From the NCBI GenBank assembly GCA_030760725.1, contig JASWHV010000012.1:50189652-50253651 (forward strand): a stretch of 64,000 bases of DNA, given 5' to 3'. This stretch comes from Neostapfia colusana. Taxonomy: Eukaryota > Streptophyta > Magnoliopsida > Poales > Poaceae. Numbering within the stretch: the stretch's first letter is position 1; the number at the start of each line of letters is the position of its first letter. A program made the translations under genes and the position numbers. Shown piece by piece: positions 57,699-64,000 of this stretch. A model generated the notes under the pieces. It was not told the DNA's origin and did no database searches. It saw nothing but the letters and a program-made list of their open reading frames with translations.

Positions 57699-58039
57699 TG
57701 TCACACCCGGTTTCTCCGAAGAACAACCGAGTGAATATCACATGTATGCCAGGATCATTTTCTCATACATGTGATGACAAATAGTGAAGCATCATTTATT
57801 ACAAGCCAGGTGTCGAATATAAATAAGTCTTACATAGCATATGTCTCGATGGACGATAATAAGTTCATAACAAGTAAATAAAATAGCATTGGAATATTAT
57901 TCTTGTGGGCTCCGTCACAGGCGTTGCCCGGGGGACTCCATGAACCTAGAAACCTTCTTCGGGTCCAAAGTCTTGATCATTAAACACCACTTCATTATCT
58001 TGACCTGAGCAGCAATATAAACCAACAAATATGCAAGGT

Positions 58040-58345
58040 TGAGTATCGATGGTACTCAGCAAGTGTGGGAAAGTTATGTCATGCATGGCTAAAGCAAGGA
58101 GAGGTTGAACTCATGGTTAAAGCACTACGCAATTAATACCTATTACCTTAGCTTATTAAGCACCTACATTACTACACAGGTGAAATGGTCCCAATCTCCC
58201 ATCCCATCATCATAATCAAATAACCAAATCCTCAAATTCCAATGTTAAGCTCCCCGCTTAACATCCTCAACTTCCAAAGCCATCAATCCTCAAATCATGC
58301 ATAAGTCCAAGCCGCTCTTGACCGTGAGCACGGCTGTCATGACAG
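58040..58345 (-). other. conserved structured segment of the A3 LTR
   Basis: CTGTCATGACAG at 58334-58345, perfect. Hairpin TGAGTATCGATGGTACTCA at 58040-58058 keeps six stem pairs. Confidence 0.68.
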
Positions 58346-60720
58346 TTTTTGACTCTGCAGAGTTTGCACCACTGTACCCACATGTAGTGATTTCATCCCT
58401 CGTTGTCGGGTGGACTAAAAGAACCTCCATTATGCCAGTGGCTACGAACCACATTCACACTTCCCAGGTGTGTAGCCAGGAGATCACTACGAAGCCTTTA
58501 CAAAGGGATTCCCGACGAGCGTGGGCCCACTGAGGTTTCACCCCTAACAGCATACAAGAGGCTCCAACCCCGCTGCAGTGGCCCCCTCTTGAGCCTTGCG
58601 GTTCATATGGTAGTCCAGCTGACACATATTCCCTACACCATCCAACACACCCATACTACGCCGGGGATACACCGAATTAATTGGCCAAGCTGCCCCATCT
58701 CAGCATGTGGTTGGCACGGTAAAGCCAGGTTACATGCTCCATGAACCGGTCCTTAGGATCCAGGCAAGTACTAAACACAAACCCGAGTCTCGTGCACCCA
58801 GCACCAACCAAAACATCCAACTTGCCCTGATCCCTACCTCTACATAACTCATAATATCTCATTCAAGAGTATGGTAAAATAAACTGATGATCTCACATCC
58901 CAAATATCCCATTCTAAGCATGGCTAAGCATATGCATAATAATAAATGACATGATAAAATGAATCCCAACCCAAGCTACAAGAAAACAAGGTAATGCAAT
59001 TCTAGGGAAACATCCTAGCATGGGTTTCATATTTTCAATTGACAATGCAAATAATTCTATCTACACATCCTAGTATAGGAACAAAGTGGTCAAGGATACT
59101 TGCCTTCTTCCTGCTGCTCTAGGAATGGGTAGTCCTGATCTTGGAAAGGAAGAACTTGCTCTGGAGCAGGTTCTACTCATACCATCACACATAGCAAAAG
59201 AAAACAACAATCCATAAGACATAGTTCACACTCCACACATTCACATTTATGAAAGCCATTCACATTTCTATGTGTTGTGGTTACTCTATGTGTGTTGATT
59301 TTGGCTTACATGCACTTTTAAACATGTGCATATGATTTCTACTTTTGTATTCATATTTATGTTTGCATACTATATATGAGTTTCCAATTTAAGTAAATTC
59401 CTTATATTCAATTTATACACCTTTTAGCTATCAAGTGTGCATGGAGGGTATTTTCCTACTCCAAATGTGTCTTCAGACCTTCTACCAACCCTAAACTGAA
59501 TTCTTTGGATTTTGGAAACTTCATTTATCATTTTCTAGTTATTCATACCTAGCTTGCTATATTTTCAGATTTATTTCCTATGCCTAAATGTGAACTTTAT
59601 TATGAAAATAGTAAGACACCTCATCTAAACATAATAGGTTTTGGGTCTAAAATATTAAATAATATATTTTTGAACTTCTCCTCTGATGTAAACTATTTTA
59701 CATTTATTTTTTTAATTTTCAGAATTATTCTCTACTTAAAAATGTGTCCCTATAACTAATAAATGTGAATAATCAATTAGACAGATTCATTTCAGCCAAA
59801 AATCTATTTTTATCTCACTCCAAAGTTTTCCAAGTACTAGGAAAGTTTTTAATTTGAATTTACAATGTGTTTGTCCCATCTTTTAAATTTTAAACACTAA
59901 TCACATATTCAAATTCCTAAATTTAATATCACATAGGGTTAAAAAGGTAAACTCACCCCACTATAGGGTCTATTATATTATTTTAAGAATTTCTAGGGGT
60001 CTAACTACACATAACAGAGGGGTTTTCCTAATTTTTATTAAGTCCAGGGGCTAAAACTGATTTTTTAAATGAATTTACATGATTTTCTGAAGTTCCAGGG
60101 GCTAGATCAGAAGTTTCCGGGGCTAGCTCGTATTTTCCGAGAACCCCAGGGGGTAGCGTGTAAGAATCCCGGCCTTTATAACGCGGGGCTGACGTGGACC
60201 GTCCGATTTAAAACAGACGGCTGAGATTATAACGTCGAACTGGTACGCGGGGATTTAAATTCTACTGTGCGATTTAAAATAGACGGCGCACAAGCGGCCA
60301 CGCCGCTCTGATCGAGCGCGGGCGGCGCTGCCCGGCGGCGCACGGCGGCGGGAGGTGGCGATCTCGCCGGAGAGCTTCGGATCTTCGTCAATTCTTCCTA
60401 AAACTGTGATTTTATGGCATAGATCGGCAGAGGGGAGGTCGGGGATCTCACCTCGGGGGTTTTCTTGAGCTCGGAGGTCCTGGAAAGCAGTCGGCAACGA
60501 GGTCCGAGGTGAATTCACGGCGAGGCTCGTCGGCGCTGTGTTTGAAGCGCAAACCACCGAGTTTTCTGCACCTGCACGGTTCCCCGGAGTCGGTGGATCA
60601 AGATCAGCGCGTTAGATCAGAAATCCCAAGTGAAGATCGAGCGAAATTGGCCGGAGTAACTCGGGTTCTCACCGGAAGGAAAAATTGCGGATCGTGGGGA
60701 AAAACAGGGAGATGTCAGGG

Positions 60721-60728
60721 TTTATATA
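60721..60728 (-). promoter_or_regulatory. TATA box of the A3 LTR
   Basis: TATATAAA on the minus strand after CCCCGGC; position agrees with A1. Confidence 0.65.
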
Positions 60729-61123
60729 GCCGGGGAAGGGCGGCGGGTTTGTTTAGATCGAGTTGGAGCCTTCTGGGACCGGGAATCGGGCTGAGGGACG
60801 CGGAAATCCGGTCGGTTACGATCGTGCGCGCGGGGAAAAGTCCGGGGTCGGCGCGAGCGGGGGGTTGGGGATGACAGGTGGGTCCCGCCTGTCTGTGAGA
60901 GGGAAACGGGCGTGCGGCTGCGGGCTGGCGCGGGGGTGAGTTGGGCCGGCTGGTGGGTTTCGGCCCACTGGCCGGGGGGGGTTTATTTTTTCCTTTTCTT
61001 TTTCTTTTTCATTTCTGTTTTGAGTTTAATTTGAATTCCAGTTTGAATTTGAATTTTTGCAACACATGCAATACGTCCAAAAAATTTTAAATTCCCCTCT
61101 TAACAGGATTTTAGGGTGTTACA

Positions 61124-61142
61124 GCTCTACCCCCCCTTAAAA
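61124..61142 (-). other. polypurine tract of A3
   Basis: TTTTAAGGGGGGGTAGAGC on the minus strand, directly before the LTR. Confidence 0.85.
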
Positions 61143-61169
61143 GAAATCTCGTCCTCGAGATTGGTGCTT

Positions 61170-64000
61170 CTAAGAAAACAATTCCGGAAATTATGCCTTA
61201 AGCTCATCTTCTCGCTCCCAGGTGGCTTCCTCTTCCGAGTGATGCTTCCACTGCACCTTGCACATCCGGATTCTTTTATTTCTTGTGAGGCGTTCCATTG
61301 TTTCCAAAATCTTGGATGGTTGCTCGGCATAAGACAAATCCTCAGCTACGTCAACCTCATTCATGGGTAACACCTCTTCAGGCGTTCTCAGACATTTCTT
61401 GAGCTGTGACACATGGAATACATCGTGCACATCCGATAGGCGAGCCGGTAATTCTAGTTGATACGCCACTTCGCCTTTCCTCTCCAGAACTTGAAAGGGT
61501 CCGATGTATCGAGGTGATAACTTCCCTTTCACCTTGAACCAACGAAGTCCTCGGATAGGGGACACCTTGAGATAGACATAGTCTCCCACCTTGAAAACGA
61601 GCTCTCTTCTTCGTACATCGGCATAGCTCTTTTGTCGTCTCTGTGCTATCCTCAAGTTGTTGCGAATTTCCCTCACTTTCGCCTCGGCTTCTTGTAGTAC
61701 TTCGGGTCCAAACACTTTGCTTTCCCCCGTTTGGTTCCAAAATAGTGGAGTTCTACACTTCCTTCCATACAAAGCTTCAAACGGCGACATCTTCGTACTA
61801 GCCTGATAGCTGTTGTTATAGGAGAACTCCACATACGGTAAGTTCTTGTCCCAACTCCGATTGTTTTTGAGTGCACACGCTCTCAGCATATCCTCAAGAA
61901 TCTGATTGGTTCTTTCCGTCTGCCCGTCAGTTTGGGGATGATAGGCAGAGCTAAAATTCAGATGGGTTCCCATGGTTTCATACAACTTTTGCCAGAACCT
62001 TGAGGTGAACTGTGTCCCTCAATCCGACACTATCTTCTTGGGCACTCCATGGTAACACACGATCCTTGATATGTACAACTCCGCCAATTTGGATCCGTTG
62101 TAGCTTTCTTTCACGGGGATGAAATGAGCTACCTTGGTTAGCCTGTCGACGATGACCCATATCGAATCATATCCTGATTGGGTCCTAGGCAGTCCCACTA
62201 AGAAATCCATACCGATTTCTTCCCATTTCCATTCAGGCTCTTTGAGTGGTTGCAATAACCCCGCGGGTCGTTGATGTTCTGCTTTCACCAACTGACATGT
62301 GTCGCATAGGGCAACATGTTCCGCGACATCTCGCTTCATGCCATACCACCAATACCTGCTCTTGAGGTCCTGGTACATCTTCGTACTCCCAGGATGAATG
62401 GAATAGTCGGAATCGTGAGCCTCCTTCAAAATCAATTCACGGATCTTCTTTACTTCTGGCACACAGATTCTTTTCCCGTGCCACACCGTTCCCTGTTCAT
62501 CCTCTCTGAAACCAGGGGCTTTATTTTCCTTGATGAGTTGCCTGATTTCTTGTATCTTCTCGTCATTCTTTTGACCCTCGTGTATGTCTCGCTCTAGTGT
62601 GGAGTCCACTTCCATGGCGATGGCTTCACCACTATTCACAAGGCATAGGTTGAGCCTTATAACCTCGTCCTTCAATTCTGCAGGCATGTCCTTCAAGCTC
62701 AACTTATTGACCTGCACTTTCCGACTTAAAGCATCTGCCACGACGTTTGCTTTCCCAGGATGATAGTTGATGCCCACATCAAAGTCATTGATTAGCTCTA
62801 ACCATCTCATTTGTCTGAGGTTGAGATCTGGCTGTGTGAAAATGTACTTTAAACTCTTATGATCCGTATATATCTCTGTCCTCTTCCCCATCAAGTAGTG
62901 CCGCCAAATTTTCAACGCGTGTACCACTGCGGCTAGTTCTAGGTCATGTGTAGGATAGTTCTTCTCGTGCTTCCGGAGCTGCTAGGATGCATAAGCCACG
63001 ACATGCCCTTCTTGCATGAGAACACATCCCAACCCGTTTCCAGAGGCATCGCAGTACACCGTAAAGTTCTTCTGCATATCTGGCATAACTAGCACTGGGG
63101 CTGTTGTCAATCTTTTCTTTAACTCCTGAAAACTCGTCTCGCACTGCGGCGTACATGTGAATGTGATTCCCTTCTCCAACAGTTTGGTGAGGGGTCTCAA
63201 GATCTTAGAGAATCCCTCAATAAACCGTCGATAGTATCCTGCCAATCCCAAGAAGCTTCGTACTTCCCCGACATTTTCAGGGGTCTTCCACTTCTGTATA
63301 TCCTCGATTTTTGCGGGATCTACGGAGATTCCTCCCTCCGAGATTATATGTTCTAAGAAGGGAACTCTCTTCAGCCAAAACTCACACTTGCTCAACTTGG
63401 CATATAGTTGGTGTTCTCTCAGCTTCTGCAACACCAACCTTAGATGTTTCTCATGTTCCTCTTCATCTTTGGAGAAGACGAGAATGTCATCTATGAAAAC
63501 CACCACAAATTTGTCCAGATATTCCATGAATACCTTGTTCATGAGATACATGAAGTATGTCGGGGCATTCGTTAGCCCGAAAGGCATGATGGTGTATTCA
63601 TACAATCCGTACCGAGATACGAAAGCTATCTTTGGAATATCGGCTTGCCTTATCTTAAGTTGGTGGTATCCCGAACTGAGATCAATTTTCGAGAACACAC
63701 AAGCTCCCCTCAACTGATCAAACAAGTCTTCAATGCGGGGTAATGGGTACTTGTTCTTGATGGTTACCTCATTCAAGGCACGGTAGTCCATGCATAACCT
63801 TTGGGTTCCGTCCTTCTTGGGCACAAATATCGCTGGAGCTCCCCAAGGTGAGGAACTAGGACGAATATATCCCTTCTCCGTCAATTCTCTCAAATGATCC
63901 TTGAGTTCTCCAAACTGTTTGGAGTCCATCCGATAAGGTCTCTTGTATATCGGGGCTGTTCCAGGTACTAGCTCAATTGCGAATTCCACTTCACGATCAG
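61170..64000 (-). pseudogene. gypsy pol of A3: RT, RNase H, integrase, chromodomain
   Basis: Open from the window edge with the RT blocks VFSKIDLSSGYHQL and VVVFIDDILVFS, then RNase H (YCDASGNGLG, YTDHKSLKYIF), the integrase zinc finger and DD-E core, GPY/F and the chromodomain. The natural stop is at 61170. Three premature stops lie in one continuous frame: TAG at 62982-62984, TGA at 62019-62021 and TAA at 61191-61193; A1 has CGG, CGA and CAA there. No frameshift is visible, so decay by point mutation is recent. Confidence 0.9.

Larger units (their letters stand above)
57699..61123 (-). repeat. 3' LTR of A3 (3425 bp)
   Basis: TGTAACACCC on the minus strand to GGGTGTGACA, with the same inner layout as the A1 LTR: TATA near 395 bp, palindrome at 58334-58345, hairpin at 58040-58058. 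It is 76 bp longer than A1 because of scattered small indels. Confidence 0.9.
57699..64000 (-). mobile_element. Ty3/gypsy chromovirus A3, 3' part
   Basis: Inverted near-copy of A1: 3' LTR, polypurine tract and pol up to the window edge, inserted in copia F gag. Proteins of A1 and A3 differ at only a few percent of positions where both are visible. Confidence 0.92.

Overview
The window is plant nuclear DNA, most likely from a grass. It is almost entirely nested LTR retrotransposons and I see no intact host gene. The evidence is Ty3/gypsy chromoviruses with 2.5-4.7 kb LTRs and C-terminal chromodomains, Sirevirus-like Ty1/copia elements with an extra ORF after pol, plant-type primer sites complementary to the 3' end of initiator tRNA-Met, and polypurine tracts directly beside LTR ends. 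Every pol or gag reading frame is broken by stops or frameshifts. The species cannot be named from the sequence alone. Element labels (A1, A2, A3, B1, B2, Bs, C, D, E, F, G, H) are mine.

Left part. A1 (+) supplies the end of a gypsy pol and its 3' LTR (1-5212). It lies in A2 (-), an older gypsy element of which the start of an upstream ORF, the primer site and a split LTR remain (5213-21368). Inside the A2 LTR sits a copia-type solo LTR, G (7972-20156), and inside G sits a gypsy element with both LTRs, B1 (9066-19476). Then comes about 1.6 kb of unassigned DNA with a probable host-gene relic of the DUF295 type (21369-22951).

Middle part. A copia gag fragment E (+, 22952-24616) is cut by gypsy element B2 (-, 24617-34869). 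B2 carries a solo LTR, Bs, with a perfect 5-bp target duplication. A 1.4 kb LTR (D, +) follows without target duplication and abuts a truncated LTR of gypsy element C (-, 36265-47379), marking a large deletion junction.

Right part. C sits in the 3' region of a Sirevirus-like copia element F (-, 47380-57698), which has gag, protease, integrase, RT, RNase H and an env-position ORF. Solo LTR H (+) splits the F RT/RNase H region, and A3 (-, same family as A1) splits F gag and runs off the window.

The main points for a second look are: (1) an additional ORF between primer site and gag in two gypsy lineages, with a double-stranded-RNA-binding-like arrangement followed by a coiled coil; (2) two covarying inverted repeats in the LTRs of several gypsy families, one about 300-345 bp from the LTR 3' end; (3) different tandem arrays at the same U3 position in related LTRs, one made of CACGTG boxes; (4) a palindromic CGGACTAGTCCG array shared by LTR G and the interior of copia F.
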